Below, in pieces: positions 36,230 through 48,738 of a DNA stretch of 64,000 bases. The stretch's first letter is position 1. Every line of letters begins with the position of its first letter. The stretch covers positions 3,775,268-3,839,267 of the forward strand of contig KB722736.1 of assembly GCA_000349905.1 (NCBI GenBank). The letters run 5' to 3'. Origin of the DNA: Volvariella volvacea V23 (taxonomy: Eukaryota > Basidiomycota > Agaricomycetes > Agaricales > Pluteaceae). The notes under the pieces are model-generated. The model was not told the origin of the DNA. It was given only the letters and a program-made list of their open reading frames with translations, and did not search any database. The position numbers and the translations under genes are program-made.

Positions 36230-37766
36230 TAAGTCGGCGTCTGCGTATGTCCATCTACCCCACGACGATAGTTGGGGGGTTGATACTGCTAGAGCCTCAA
36301 GATCAGGTCCTGCATGGAAAGACATTGAACTCCTAAACAATATAAGATTAGAAGACAGCGATATTAGACCCGTAGCGGCGCTTGACGAAATTATGGGAAA
36401 TATCAAATATCCAAACTGTTTAAAGGGTCAAGAGGTGCGTTTTCCACGATTATATGCGCACCATTTCATCAATTCTCCTATAGTACTTCGACGCCGTAGC
36501 TCGGGTAGGAGAAATAGAGGTATACCGTCAGTCCCCGTCGCCACTTTTGTGCTCACTAAAGTTTTCAGAACACCCGTGAAGCAGACAAGTTCCGCGAGTG
36601 GGTCACGAAGTTGGAGGATAGCCAATTTGAAAATACTGATCCTTACCTCGTGGATCTTCGGCGTGAGGTACTGTTGTTGTCCTGGCAGATGATATCTGAA
36701 TCTGTTGTCCGAAGAGATTGTGATGAATCGGAGCTACGCCGGGGATTAGATATACTCTTCACAGTATCGTTTCGCTATCACACTCGCGGAAGGCACCAGT
36801 ATCGGTAAGTTACATCAAGGAGATTGCCTAGGTTATGCGCCGCTCGTACAGATTGAAGAACAGAAAAAGAGTTAATCCTACCCGCACTACCAGGGTCTGT
36901 CACTGTTGATGGTATCATGCTCATGGCATTACCCAAGAGTGGGTTGATTGGCTGCACAAGATGCCTAATCCACACGTTTTTACCCTTGGTCAGTTTGGGC
37001 TGGGTAACGATTTCAGCATCGCCACCTTCATATTTGAGGCGAAAGTACAAGATATGGCGACTGCGATTCGCCAACTTGCGATGGACATGTGTGTTGCCCA
37101 GAATCAACGCCAAGCTTTAGGGTTCACGGATGGAGAACTATACGGTGCTGTATTGGTCGGTCGTGAGCTTATGTTTTACAAGTCTGAGTGGCAACAGCTG
37201 TATACCGGTCCTCGATTTGTGGTAAGCCCGTTAAAAATCTAGCTGCAGCGAGAGACTCACCCGAACATTAGTATGTTTGTCCTACGGGGATAACATTTGA
37301 TCTGAGCTCATTCTCGGGGCTCCTCCAATGCTACATTTTCCTTTGTCGCGTTGCAGATCTCATGGTTCAACAGGCTATGATACAGTTCGAACGCTGGAGC
37401 ACCGAGAAAAGCAAAAGCGAGTCCGAAGGGATCAAAACTGAAGTAGATGGACACAAGAGACGGAAAGTCGAAGCCGGAAGTAGTATTCAACAGCAGCAAG
37501 TTGAAGCCTCGCAAACCGAATGGCGACCCTGGGGGCATCACAAGGGTTCAGGTAGGAGTTCCTGCGAAACGCAGCTCTTGTATTCAAGTGACATCCAGGA
37601 TGACTTGAATACCTGGAAGTCTTCCGATGCTAAAGGATTGAGTTCGTCGGGCGGTAGCGGTGATAAGCTTACGCAAAGAAATCTTGAAATTTTGGACAAG
37701 TACTTTGAGGGCCTTGACGAGGAAAAGAAACAGGCCTCTCGACGTGGGTTAAGTAGTGTAGACTAG
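36230..37766 (+). CDS. Uncharacterised protein with PD-(D/E)XK-nuclease-like region, 5' end unresolved
   Basis: Multi-exon gene of unknown function; I could not fix the start. A first readable segment is SASAYVHLPHDDSW...AALDEIMGNIKYPNCLKGQE up to a donor at 36436. Then YFDAVAR, a short intron, and TREADKFREWVTKLEDSQFE through LRREVLLLSWQMISESVVRRD. A later exon reads QEWVDWLHKMPNPHVFTLGQ, FSIATFIFEAKVQDMATAI, RQLAMDMCVAQNQR and GELYGAVLVGRELMFYKSEW. The E-x-K in FEAKV, a helix with conserved Gln (AIRQLAMDM) and the following beta hairpin with GELYG resemble the core of PD-(D/E)XK nuclease folds. The last exon holds a charged, Ser-rich tail with HKRRKVE (possible nuclear signal) and ends at SSVD. 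It lies directly beside the AT-rich repeat island, and its 5' end may be disturbed by it. Confidence 0.5.
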
Positions 37767-38302
37767 CTGTAGTTCACCGTCATCTACTGCTATGTAATCG
37801 TTATGCTACCCACAGTTTCAATGAATACAGGTTTTTGTTGCATCGCCGCCACAGCTCGCTTATTCTGACAACGGTTGTATCAGGTGTTTTGAATCCATAC
37901 CGCTAACAGCTTCCAACTGCTTCAATAGGATCGCACCATTAGTTGGTTCCGGTCTTCGTAGACAACATTCACGATTGCATTGCGCTAAATCTATGCAACA
38001 TAATTTAATTTACATAGCATGAAGGACAGAAGGGAAGCAGCGGTAGGCGGTAATGAAGAAATGCAGAAGCTTCGAGAGAGCTTGCTCCCGCACTCGATGC
38101 GTAGCTCCGTTTGCGTTTGGAAAAGAGGCAGTCGGTCTACGATGCAATGAAAGGAATACGGCAAGGGGGAGGGAGGATCTACTGTTACAGTACCTACAAT
38201 TCTTTCGTGTCTCTATAACCCTTTAAAATCGAATAAATATCCTTGAACACAATGATGGAGCACTGCTCTCTTCACTGAAAGCGAGTGTATGCTGCGAGCT
38301 CT
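37767..38302. other. Intergenic between convergent genes
   Basis: About 0.54 kb without coding signal, AT-leaning near 37990. No repeat is seen. Confidence 0.45.
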
Positions 38303-40484
38303 TCAATAAGGCGTGGTGTTCTCGGGCTCGCAAACCTCTTCTTCAACTCGAACTCCCATAGCGGCAGAAATGGAATCAATCAGAATATCGTTGGAGTCGC
38401 CCAAGACGTGCCACATGGCGAAACCGCCCAATCCCATCTCGTTGATGAATCGACCCTTGGCAGCTGTAAACCAATGTCAAGTCAGAAACTGCCCGTTCAG
38501 TCGCAACGGAGGGGAAATGCATACCGAGACTCGTTGCGTCGTCATAAGATACCATGACTTGCGATTGAGGGTTGTAAACGAAGGGCTACAACACCGGTAA
38601 GATTAAGTATGCAGTCTATGAAGGGTACTACTTACTGTCTGGCTGCAGTTATCGAAGCGGTAGTCGATACCAGAGGCAGCGGTTCCGTCGGCGTTAAGGA
38701 ACCCGCCCTCGATCAATCCCCAGAAGTTGAAGATACCACCAACGGGGACGGGGTTACCGCACTGGTCGACGCCTATCACGAAAAAAAAATGAGTGTGATG
38801 TGTGACAAGAGAAACGAAGGGCGCCATACCAGCTTCACCGTCTTGAGAGTCACCACGAGGTTGCAAGCTCGCATCGAAAGGAGGATAGGGAGCAAGTTGA
38901 CCAGCGCTATCAACAGCGGCGCTCCTCTCGACATGGTAGCTGTGTCCGTAGGCGGCGACGCCCAAACCGAGCTATTTGCAATTATTCATCAGCACGCTTA
39001 TTAAAATACGTGAGATATATGAAATTACCTTGGAGGCAGGGAAACCAGCAGAGGTCCAAGCGCGGACAGCAGAAACAGCAGAACCAGCCTGATTCGAGGA
39101 GCATGTATCATCCAGGGGAGCATTAGGGCCGACACCAGGTTGGGACCATCTTCCCCAAATATCGTAGTTCATGATCGCTGTTTCATGAAGGAATAGGTGA
39201 AAAGAACGTGTTAGTACTGCAAAACACCGTGACCATATAGCGAACATGGGCGCGGGGCTCGGGTTACGTGGATGTAACAGGATCTCGGAACATAGCCAGG
39301 ATTGAATTCACGCCTAGGGCATGATGACGCCTCGAGGTTTCGACCTTGTATACAGGACGTAACCTCGAGATCAGAATTGATCGGTAGGCCACCTCGAGGA
39401 GGACATCATGCCCGAATATGACGAGTGTCAAACACTTCTCATAATCCCTGAGCTCATTGGTTCCACGCCACCACGTTTGTAATGACAGGACGGGTTGGAA
39501 TTCGTAAAAAGAACTTTCCGCTTACCGAGGTGGTCAAAGACCTTTGCGAATTCAGAGACGTCGGTGAGGGGAGATCCGCTGGGACCAGCGAAAGGTGTGA
39601 TTCCAGCAGCGGCGGTGAGAATCATTTGAGATCCAATAGGATGAGCGCGGAGCTCCTGGAGGAACAACAAGAAGTTTGCGGAGTCCTCGGGTGCAATTTC
39701 GTTACAGCCAACGCCCTGACGGTTGGGGTATTCCCAGCTGAAATAGGTAATTCCGTGTTCAGAACACTCTTTCATGTGCATTCAATGAAATTAACTCACT
39801 CAAAGTCAATACCATCGAGGTTGTACTGCTGGACCAGTCCAATAACGGCATTGACGAAGGTGGTGCGACTTTCCGCGGTGGCAACGGCCGAGGAGAAGTA
39901 TTGGGAGCCTGTCCACCCACCGAGTGAAAGCAATGCGCTGACGTCCTGTAAACACCAACAGAAGAGGCGAAAAAGGTTAGTATTAGACCGTAGTTACTTT
40001 GAGCGGCATAAGGGCTGCGCATCAGCCGATTGTATAGATGACGTACATTTTCATTGGCAGTGCGGACGAATGCAGGGAGGAGGGCCTGACTGGTAGCATC
40101 CAGGGAGATGACTGAAGGGTCAGGGGTGGTAATACTACGAGATGAATGACACAACGTGACATGAATCAGGACAGGGGAATTAAAATCAGCCGGGTTAGTT
40201 CACATCTTAACCATGCGCGCGACTTACCCGAAAGCGAAAGTCATAACGTTAAACTTGCTCCAGGCAACTTGGTTAAGGTGGTCTCCTAACCAGCCAGGAT
40301 ACCAGGCAGAGGCCCAAACATCGCCGGGCGCGGGTCTGGTGGCGTTCGAGGGTGCAGCTGGGGACGTGGATGGCGCAGAAGACTCGTCACGGGGAGGTCG
40401 GACGGCGCAGTAAGGAGCGGCGTGCACCAAAGAAGAGAGAGTGGCCAAGATGCCAACAGGGTAAACGAGAGAGTTGAACAACAT
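38303..40484 (-). CDS. Secreted GH18 chitinase
   Basis: Endo-acting chitin hydrolase of the glycoside hydrolase 18 family. It begins MLFNSLVYPVGILATLSSLVHAAPYC, a clear signal peptide, then a Pro/Ser/Thr linker and WASAWYPGWLGDHLNQVAW (first beta strand). The SLGGWTGSQYFS strand precedes the catalytic GIDFDWEYP, which has the DxxDxDxE-type pattern with Glu as proton donor. Further strands are QMILTAAAGITPF, AIMNYDIWGRW and LGLGVAAYGHSYHV, and the C-terminal strand is MGLGGFAMWHVLGDSNDIL. It ends PENTTPY. About eight introns are implied, most near 50-60 nt, but the one between DHL and AIMNYDIW is 348 nt (39178-39525) and carries an inverted-repeat insertion. There is no obvious chitin-binding module or GPI tail. 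Likely role is cell-wall remodelling or nutrient release. Confidence 0.92.
39317..39413. repeat. Small inverted-repeat (MITE-like) sequence in a chitinase intron
   Basis: 39317-39337 reads GGGCATGATGACGCCTCGAG(G) and 39393-39413 is its near reverse complement (CTCGAGGAGGACATCATGCCC), about 100 bp end to end. The palindromic word CTCGAG occurs three times inside or at the ends (39331, 39364, 39394). The host intron is about six times longer than its neighbours. Confidence 0.65.
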
Positions 40485-42694
40485 TTCTTTCCAATTGGCT
40501 TAAAGCGTCAATATACAGGAAGGACGGTCACCGTGAGGGACAAGGAATAGGGGCCGGTGGTTGATGAAGCGACAAGAGAAACGTGTGATGAGCGCTGAAA
40601 TGTGGAGAGCAAGCTCAAGAAATCAGTAAAGAAGCAGAACCTGTAAAGAGAGAAGGAGAAGGAAAAGTTTGCGTTTCAACGGGGAAGTCAGCCTTCGGCT
40701 TTATACTCCTAGTGTAAATTTGTCCTTACTGGATTTATTCTGTTCGATTCATCTCCGGCTTCCCTTTTCGGCATCTCCAATCATTCCGCGCCCGCACATC
40801 TCCATCGTGCTGGCCAACCCTTTATTTTCATCGTTTATCCTTGACATCGTGGTAGGAACGTGGGTTGTTTGGTTGGACAATAATGCAACCAGCGTGAATT
40901 GCAACGAATGATCAATTGTGACAATGACAAACATTAAGGACAAGAGGGTGTTTGTGCTTTTCCAGCGGTGTGCATTAATGGGCGCACTGACAAGCAATTC
41001 CTTCATGGGCCACATTGCCTTGTTTAATTCTTTGATAGTGACGGCGATTACTGTTTGGTCATAGCCCCGTGGTCGTGTCGTGGAGGGATCAATACTCACA
41101 GCCAACTCTAGATCGCAAGATATCACGGCATCGCGACCTCCGTGGTTTGTGGCAATCAGGGCTCGAAAACAACATGAGGCTATACAATGTGTGTTTGACC
41201 AACAGAAACCCTCAGTCGCGTCAACGAATCCCACCTACAATAATGCCATCGTTCACCATTTGTACAGCTAATAATCACAAGCTTAAGGGCTCACCTAGAT
41301 CGCTGAAGATGAGATCTATCCCGACAAACCCGCTCTCGCCCAGCGGGCTCCATTGATGAGCGTTGTTAGGGAAGGAAACCTGGTGCGGAACAGCCTTTGG
41401 TTGAGCGAGTTGGACCCTTTCCTAGTCTCTCAGAGATCCCGGTACCACACGCAAACAGTGCCAGGTCTTGAACGAGGCCGGTCTTTGACAGCTTATTTAC
41501 ACGACATCCAGAACATAGGACACATGAGGTCTTGGACAGGTGAAGTGTGACGATGAGGTCGATGACTCCTAATCCCAAGAAGTTTTTAGGCATAGGATTC
41601 ATCATCCCTCGGTGCGGAGTTGGAGAAGGTTACGACACATTCAATTGGCACCTACATACATGCGCAGTCCATAACTTGAAAGGGCTGGGTGGCACGTTGG
41701 TTATCAAGGGAGATAGGAGCAGAAGCCCTGCATCAAAGCCCTCTAACGTTTTCTGGGCACACATGCAACGCACTTGAGACTTGTCAGAGGGCAGCTAGCG
41801 GACATGGAGATGACACTGCTTTCCCATCATAGTTGTGGAGTGGCATATTCAATTGACGTCTCCATCTTCAATTAAAATAGTACCGTTACTCGCCAAATAT
41901 AAAGTTACCTTCATGAAGTAGGCCCCTTTCTATGCACAAGTCGCCACGGCAGCAAAGGCAGTGGGTGCAATACAGCGCATACAGACACCTTGAATCGCCA
42001 TAACTGGTCGGATGATCGTCAATACATAGTCTGACTACATCGTAACCCAAGTTTGAGGGTATCTATGAGGTCGAAGAGGCGGGGATGGCGAGAAACACAA
42101 GAGACTGTGAGGGATCAACGCTGTGAGTTTGAAGGGAGAAATTGCGATTGCATGTCGATGATATCGTTTATACTAACCCGCAATTACAGCCAGGCGTGGG
42201 CCAAGCTCCATAGGTATACAGTAAAACAGACTCACCTTGATCTTAACAACTTGAAGGTTAACCAAGCATCCCGACATATCTACATGGCGCGTTGTCCTCA
42301 CAACGGTTTTCGTGCACCCAAGGTGTTTTTCGAGTCGCAACTCCATTGATGCTGAACCCAAATGGTGGCACCATGAGGACTTGACAAACAGATACGCGTG
42401 CGTCGTTGGCGAACCGGGAAATAGAGGTGGATGTGGTGGCACGTCCCACCCCGCTCAGGGCCCAGGCCGTGGTGATCGAAGGCATCAGCGCCAAGCAAAC
42501 AGCCTAACCTCGAAACTCTCAGGCTCATCCGCCAACGCCCGTCGACGATGATTACGGCTTAACTTGAACCTACCACGACTAATCTACTTTCAACCTATAA
42601 TCCAATCTTTTAACGCTGGTCGCTCGCTTCTGGACTCTGGATCCAACTTCGTTGACGCATACCCTCACTTGTTCGGATTAGACTCAAGGACGGG
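40485..42694. other. Gene-poor interval, chitinase and carrier promoters
   Basis: About 2.2 kb between divergent genes. Frames up to 161 codons exist on the minus strand (40749-41234), but they lack recognisable motifs and sit opposite equally long plus frames. No RNA gene or repeat is identified. Confidence 0.4.
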
Positions 42695-44208
42695 ATGAAT
42701 AGTGCTCGTGTGAATGGACACAATCGTTCAGATTATTCGGAAGAGGTTGCGGCGGGTGAAGGACAGGTGGATGCACAACAGATTATTTCGTTGAAGGCTG
42801 CTGCAAAGAACGTTTTATGTGGAAGTGTGAGTATGTCTTCACGGATCTACGCTGTTTTTTTCGGGCGCAAATAGCACGCGAACAGGCGCCTTTTATCTAC
42901 TCAATGCTAATGGACATCTCTTCTAGTTAGCAGGAAGCCTCTCAGCTGTGTTCAAGTACCCGTTTGACCTAACGAAAGTTAGATTGCAAGCACAACTATT
43001 GGCACCACCGTCTTCCCAAGGAACGAGGTTCAAAGGCCCATTAGATTGCTTGACTCGGACGTATAAAGAGGAGGGTATTCGTGGCTTGTATAGGGTGAGT
43101 GTCCTTGACGTTCCTTGCATTTGCTAGTATGCCTAACTAGAGGCTATGACCTTGCTTTCCGGAACACAGGGATTACCCGCGCCAATAGTGGGATCCATGA
43201 CGGAAGCCGCTGCTCTATTCTTCACCTTCTCTGCATTTCAAGACGTGATAAGGAGTTTCAACACAAGCTACAACGAAGATCCCCGGGGTGCTGTGCTTTC
43301 AACATCTCAAGTGGCGTTGGCCGCTGGTAGTGCGGGTTTCGTCACAAGCTTCCTCGTGTAGGTGGATAAGCTGGAGAAAATCCTTTACAAGTGGTAACAA
43401 CTCCGCCCACAGCACCCCTATCGATTTGATCAAGTGCAAGATGCAGGTTCAGTTGATGAATACCCACCTCCAACCGCATCAATCACCAGTTACCCGACGG
43501 ACAAATGCGCATATATCCACATCACCTAGCATTGGAGGAGCGGAGAAGCATTCCGTATCAGCACCAACAGCCCAAAGAACCCCACTACGTCTAGCGGCAA
43601 ACATGGCCACAGCCTCCACCGCAAGTGCTATCACAGCCGTCGCATACAAACCTCTTGGTCCAATCGAGATGATCAGATCCGTTGTACGCACGCACGGCCT
43701 CAAGGGACTCTGGGTAGGCCATTCTGGTATGATGGTGCTAGAGACGGTGGGCGCTGCGGGGTGGTTCACCGTGAAGGAGATCGTTGGGAGACAACTGAAA
43801 CAGATGAGGGCTGGGAGGGAAGAGGAGGCTCGTTTGAGGGGCGATGACATTATCGTTGAAGTGAGGACAGGGAGAAAATATGAAGAGGACTCGATGGGAC
43901 TTTTGCCTTGGGAATCTGCCGTGGCAGGTGCTGCAGCTGGAGCGGCGTGCGTGTTGGCGCTGTATCCGATTGACACGGTCAAAAGCGCCATGCAAACAGA
44001 AGAAGACATAAAGAAGGCGGCTAATCGTGGATCGTCAACATCACCAGTGGGAAAGGGAAGTTCGTTCACGCGAGTGTTGAAGCAAATGTATAGTGCACAT
44101 GGGGTCAGAGGCTTGTACTCGGGCTGTGGAATGACAGTCGCCAGAGTCGTGCCCAGTAGCGGGATCGTGTTCATGGTTTATGACTCGTTGTCAAACTGGT
44201 TAGATTGA
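42695..44208 (+). CDS. ORT1: Mitochondrial carrier, Ort1-like (ornithine/basic amino acid)
   Basis: Inner-membrane SLC25 transporter. The three repeats each carry the P-x-D-x-x-K signature: YPFDLTKVRLQAQ, TPIDLIKCKMQVQ and YPIDTVKSAMQTE, with partner helices ending in GLYR, GLWVGH and GLYSGCG. The third repeat's form (DTVKSAMQTE after a Gly/Ala-rich helix) resembles fungal Ort1/Arg11 ornithine-arginine carriers, so export of ornithine for arginine synthesis is the best guess; carnitine carriers of the same clade are an alternative. Four exons are implied: from 42695 (MNSARVNGHN), then segments beginning LAGSLSAVFKYP, GLPAPIVGSMTEAA and TPIDLIK, separated by introns of about 50-100 nt. The loop after the second signature has a roughly 65-residue Ser/Thr/Ala-rich insertion (HLQPHQSPVTRR...), longer than usual for the family. 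Confidence 0.85.
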
Positions 44209-45785
44209 GCACGTCAAGCAGATGCCGCTACATGCCTGCCTGCCTGCCTGCCTGCCTAGGAGTGACATTTCCAAGAGAGCAAGCTTGCTTGGGGGAGAGG
44301 GGGTTATAGAGGAGCTCGAGCAAAGAGAATATTAGGATAAACAGCTGTGAGTTATTGATATTACTTAGACTGGTTAACGGAAGCTAGGATTTGTATAAAT
44401 CTAGAATTGTTTAACGTGTACACTCAGCGTCCTTAATGTAATAGAATTCATGGAACCATACATCTTCTCCACCGAAGTAAAGCACTTTCATTAACATCTA
44501 TCCAAAGTCCAATCCCCGCTTGCTTCGGGGTTCCGCTTATAGAGCACTCCACTTGTACGACGGCTACTCATCCCCGTATCCTCGACCCGGAAACCTGGCG
44601 CCTATATTTGTGAATTAGTATCAGTGATTGGTAAGTATACATACCGCACTTGCTGTTTTGTTTCTTCAACTGCTATGACTCGACACCATCCTAGTTGGTT
44701 AGCTCGACTCTTTTGTCAGCCAGTCTTGGGAGCACATACGTATATCATAGCGGAACCAAGCGCCTACTTGCCCATGACTCGCTTTCATCACCTGCCGACA
44801 AACCTTTTGCGACGCAACTCCCTGGTCTTGCTGGTTCTTTATGAAGACTTGGTCCGGAATTAGAAAGGGCTTGCCTGTGAGCTCTGACATGGAGGAGGCA
44901 TATTGGCACGGCATGTTCTTACTGGCGCTAACTCATTTGCCTTGCTCTGAAATACCTGGCGTCTACTCTTAAACTCACCCACGAGGGATCCTCCCGACTC
45001 CGCAGCACAATTCCTTTGCATCGCACTCGTAAGCAACGTTCACCTAACTTGGTCGCAATGACGCACATCGGCGAATCGAGTCCACTCGTTCCTTAGCGCA
45101 CGGGGGTCAACCTAGCTCACGAACCGTATGAACGATAGCACTTAAACAGCTCTACATGCGGTATAGATGAATAATCCCCATCCACAACGGGGGAATGCCC
45201 ACGGAACTGCAGATTCAGTCAGCAAAATCTGTACAATGACGCAAGCCCACATATAGGACGTATCTAGATCTTCTCAAGCGCAATTATCTCCAGGCTCCCG
45301 GCTCCTTTCGAATTTCATTAACTCCAATGCTTCTACTACCTCCAGCCAATTATCTGGATTTCCATTCAGTTCGGAGAACCCTGCTTAGAGGCGCTTGCCC
45401 ATATACATGCAACGGTCACTTGGCAGTTTATGCCTCGCCTGTCTTACTAATATCCCAAGGGTATCCGTGTCGAACCCGTCGTTGGGATCTACTAGTACAA
45501 GCGGGGGTAGGGTGATTAGGCACAGAAAATCACCCGACCCGGTACGAGTTGGCTCGCTCGTTTTCATATGCCACAATCCCTGCGACGAGTAGGATGGTAG
45601 GAGTCAGAGCAAGTTTTGGGATAGGGGAGTGAACGTTCGAATTGGTGAGTAAGTATTCGCCCATATTGGGAGCAACGAGGAAGCAAAGGCATATAAAAGC
45701 CTGCCAAAAAGCACCTCTGGGTTGACCAGGACATCCTACACCCTCTTCACGCATATACAACTCATCCTCAAACTCATTCTCAACT
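44209..45785. other. Intergenic between co-directional genes
   Basis: About 1.6 kb without a recognisable gene. It contains a CCTG/TGCC tetranucleotide repeat near 44235-44258 just after the carrier stop. The final 150 bases (TATAAAAG at about 45692) look like the promoter of the following reductase. Confidence 0.45.
44235..44258. repeat. (TGCC)n microsatellite
   Basis: Five to six perfect TGCC units in the carrier's 3' flank, probably in its 3' UTR. Confidence 0.85.
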
Positions 45786-46757
45786 ATGACCATCCTCATC
45801 ACCTCTGGCTCTGGGACCAATGGCTCCTACCTCGCCAAAGCCCTCCACGCCCTCAACTGGCCTATCCTCCTCACCTACCGCTCCCGCCCCATCACCAACT
45901 CCCAGTTCCCCAGCGTCCGTCTGGACTGGAACGACCCCTCGACCTTCAACAACCCTTTCGAGGCAGACAAGAACATCGACCGCGTCTTCATGACCGTTCC
46001 ATTCATCTTGTATCCCTTGGAGGTCGTCAAGCCCTTTATCGACTTGGCTGTCCAGAAGGGTGTCAAGAGGTTCGTGTTGTTGAGCGCGACGACTTATGGG
46101 AAGGGAAAATTGGCCACTGGACATGTGCACAAGTACCTGTCTGATATTGGCGTCGACTTCCATGTGTTGAGACCTACTTGGTACATTGGTGAGTATATGA
46201 TGCCGTCTGCATCGCTCTACCACTTACTGTTCTCTCGATATCGTAGAAAACTTCCTCACTTCCTATCTGGAAGGCATTAAAAAAAGGGACGAGATTACCA
46301 CCGGTACTCGCGACGGCAAAGCCGCTTTTGTCTCTGTCGAAGACATTGCTGAGAAGGCCAAGCAAGCACTCATTGCTGAGAAGCCCCTCCCGAATGAAGA
46401 TACTATCATTGTTGGTCCCGAGTTGCTCAGCTATGACGACGTGAGTAGCAGTTACCCACACACCCCTCAGTCTCCTAGATCCAATACTAAATTCTCTCCC
46501 ATTAGGTTGCCGAGATTCTTACCGACGTCCTTGGCCGTCGTATTGTCCATCGTCAACTCACTGATGAAGAAGTCAAGAACTTCTGGAAGTTTGAATTCTT
46601 CGAGGAGGACTATAGTTTAATGCTTGTCGATCTCGAGGAGCTGATTAGGAATGGGAGTGAGGCCGCTCAATTTAATGCTCCTAACAGATATGTTGGGAAG
46701 GTAACTGTTAGAGAGTTCTTGGAGAGGAATAAAGAGAAGTTCGCACTTGCCAACTAG
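45786..46757 (+). CDS. EasG-type NAD(P)-binding reductase, paralogue 1
   Basis: Exons 45786-46188, 46247-46440 and 46506-46757 give 282 residues. MTILITSGSGTNGSYLAKAL is a Rossmann start with a GxGxxG-type loop (SGSGTNG), less canonical than the GGTGQTG of the tandem paralogues. Then come the family blocks KPFIDLAVQKGVKRFVLLSA, HVLRPTWYIENFL, GKAAFVSVEDIAEKA and EDTIIVGPELLSYDDVAEIL, ending GKVTVREFLERNKEKFA. This is the NmrA-like/EasG (festuclavine/agroclavine dehydrogenase) group, which reduces imines or related compounds in ergot-alkaloid pathways but occurs widely in fungi with unknown substrates. It is convergent with the first BBE-type oxidase (257 bp between stops). Both introns sit at the same places as in the paralogues at 58-64 kb. 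The most divergent of the four. Confidence 0.82.
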
Positions 46758-47014
46758 TTTCATTAGTTACCAGCAATGTCAATAAATGCAGAGATGCTGT
46801 CGTTGTGAACATACGCTCCTACTCGCTGCTTACCAAGTACAATTAAGCTGGTATTTAATATTCAACCTTTAATTATCCCCAATAGCGCGCTTCTTACTAG
46901 ATGAGCAGGAATGTTGAAGCACAATCAAAGTATATTTCACGACCGCGAAAGAATATATCTTAGAATTACAATCTATATCTATCAGTGGTAAAAATCTCTA
47001 GACATTATAAACAT

Positions 47015-48738
47015 TTACTGAGGGATCTTCTGGCCACCAACAAGGGTATGGAAGGCACCAGTAGGATCGTAAGCCTCGGCGACTTGCTTCAAGAAGGCAA
47101 CGTTATCAGCGCCGTAGCTGTCGATGACGGCCTGGTTGAAGGCAGAGTAGTTCCACATGCTGAAAGGAAAGAATGTCGTGAATCCCTCAATACGCGTTAT
47201 TAGGAAATATGTGGACTTACATATAGCGGTGAAGGAGGCCCTTCTCACGAGCGATTTCACGGAGATTCTCGATGAATTCCTCATGGGCGGCGAAGAGCTC
47301 GTCGGCATCTTCGAGGTTCTTGGCGGTGACACCGAAGTATTGGACTAGAAAGGGGAGTATACGAGTTACAATCACGAGCATTAGAAGAAACGAAGAAGAC
47401 GTACTGGATAGAGTTTGTTCGATACCCTCAAGACCAAGAACATTGCCACCGTTCTCAATACCCTTCTCAACCATGTAGGGAGTGATGGGCATCTTGCAGT
47501 GCAAGGCATAGAATCCTTCAATATGAGCCCATGATTGAGCGAATGCGTGGAAGCGCTCAGAGATCTCGTGGAAGAACTCGCGGTCAGCGAAGATAGTAAA
47601 TGTGCGTTGTTGTTGGGCATCCCCATTGAAGTACCCATCGTGATTCTCGAACGAGAGAGGTGCAAGGTCAGGAGTTTCACGGATGGTGTTGTGGACCCAT
47701 GGGATGTCAACCCAAGGTTGGAGAGAAGGGGGGAGTTGGGATTGTTGATTAAGATAAAGGAAGGGAGTGAATGATTCACGTTGACCAGTAGCTCCATTGA
47801 ATCCCCATTGAGGAAGAATGTGGGTGAGTTTATCGTTGACAGCGGCATCAACGTGGTAGTGGTAGGTCAAGTCATCGTAGAATGGCATGGCCTCCTCGCC
47901 ATAAGTGACCAATCCACCGAGGATGGTCTCGGGGTAGTCGAAGACCTTAATATCGTAGCGAGTGATGACACCAAAGTTATCACCTCCACCCTTGAGAGCC
48001 TTGTGGAGATCGGGGTGTGAGTCGGCGGATGCGATAACGACGGTTCCGTTGGCAAGGACAACTTCACGAGCAACAACGTTATCAACCGAGAGACCCTCAA
48101 GGTTGTTGAGGTAGGAGAGACCAGCACCGAGAAGGAGACCAGTTCCGACTTGAGCATAACGACCGAGGACACCGACTTTGTTGTATGCATCGGCTGCGGT
48201 GTATACTTCGTGGAATCGATTTCCGGGACCAATGCTTGCAATGTTGTTGACTGGATCGATATCACGTTGCTTGAAGTTGGTCAAGGCAATGGTGACACCA
48301 CCGGTGTTGCCTGCAGCGCCCACTGAGGAGTGATGACCACCAGCACGGACGGAGAATGTGCAAGAGTTGGCAGTGAGGAGGCCAACTGCGGTGGCGACCT
48401 CTGCGGTCACATCAGGGATGAAGTAGCAGTTAGGTGCCAAGGAGCAGGTAGACGCTACAAGAGTGGTGTATTGAGTAAATTGATCGTGATATGGATGAGG
48501 TGTTCGAGGTCGACTTACACCAATAGTTCCCAGTCTCGGTAACATATCCAGAAGAGCCTGGATAGCTGATTTTGTCTGGGTACACATTCTCAATGAGAGC
48601 ACACTGTCGGGGGTCAGTCACATGCCACTAGCGCAATGAAATGGTACATACGCAGTCTACTTGACGTGTCTCGAGGAGAGGAGAAGCCGAGACGACAGCA
48701 GCGCTGACAAGGGCGAGCAAGGAAGCGGTGCGGGCCAT
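47015..48738 (-). CDS. Secreted BBE-type FAD-linked oxidase, copy 1
   Basis: Vanillyl-alcohol-oxidase/berberine-bridge-type flavoenzyme that oxidises small molecules or sugars with O2. A signal peptide (MARTASLLALVSAAVVSASP) is followed by ENVYPDKISYPGSSGY. The FAD domain shows FSVRAGGHHSSVGAAG, where the His of the RxGGH motif is the usual covalent FAD site, then ASIGPGNRFHEVY and RYAQVGTGLLLGAGLSYLNN. The position that is Cys in bicovalent enzymes is not Cys here, suggesting single-point FAD attachment. LHKALKGGGDNFGVITRYD precedes the substrate domain. The BBE tail is MWNYSAFNQAVIDSYG...AFLKQVAEAYDPTG, ending LVGGQKIPQ. About five introns. EasE of the ergot pathway belongs to the same superfamily. 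Close paralogue of the gene at 50.3-52.1 kb. Confidence 0.9.
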
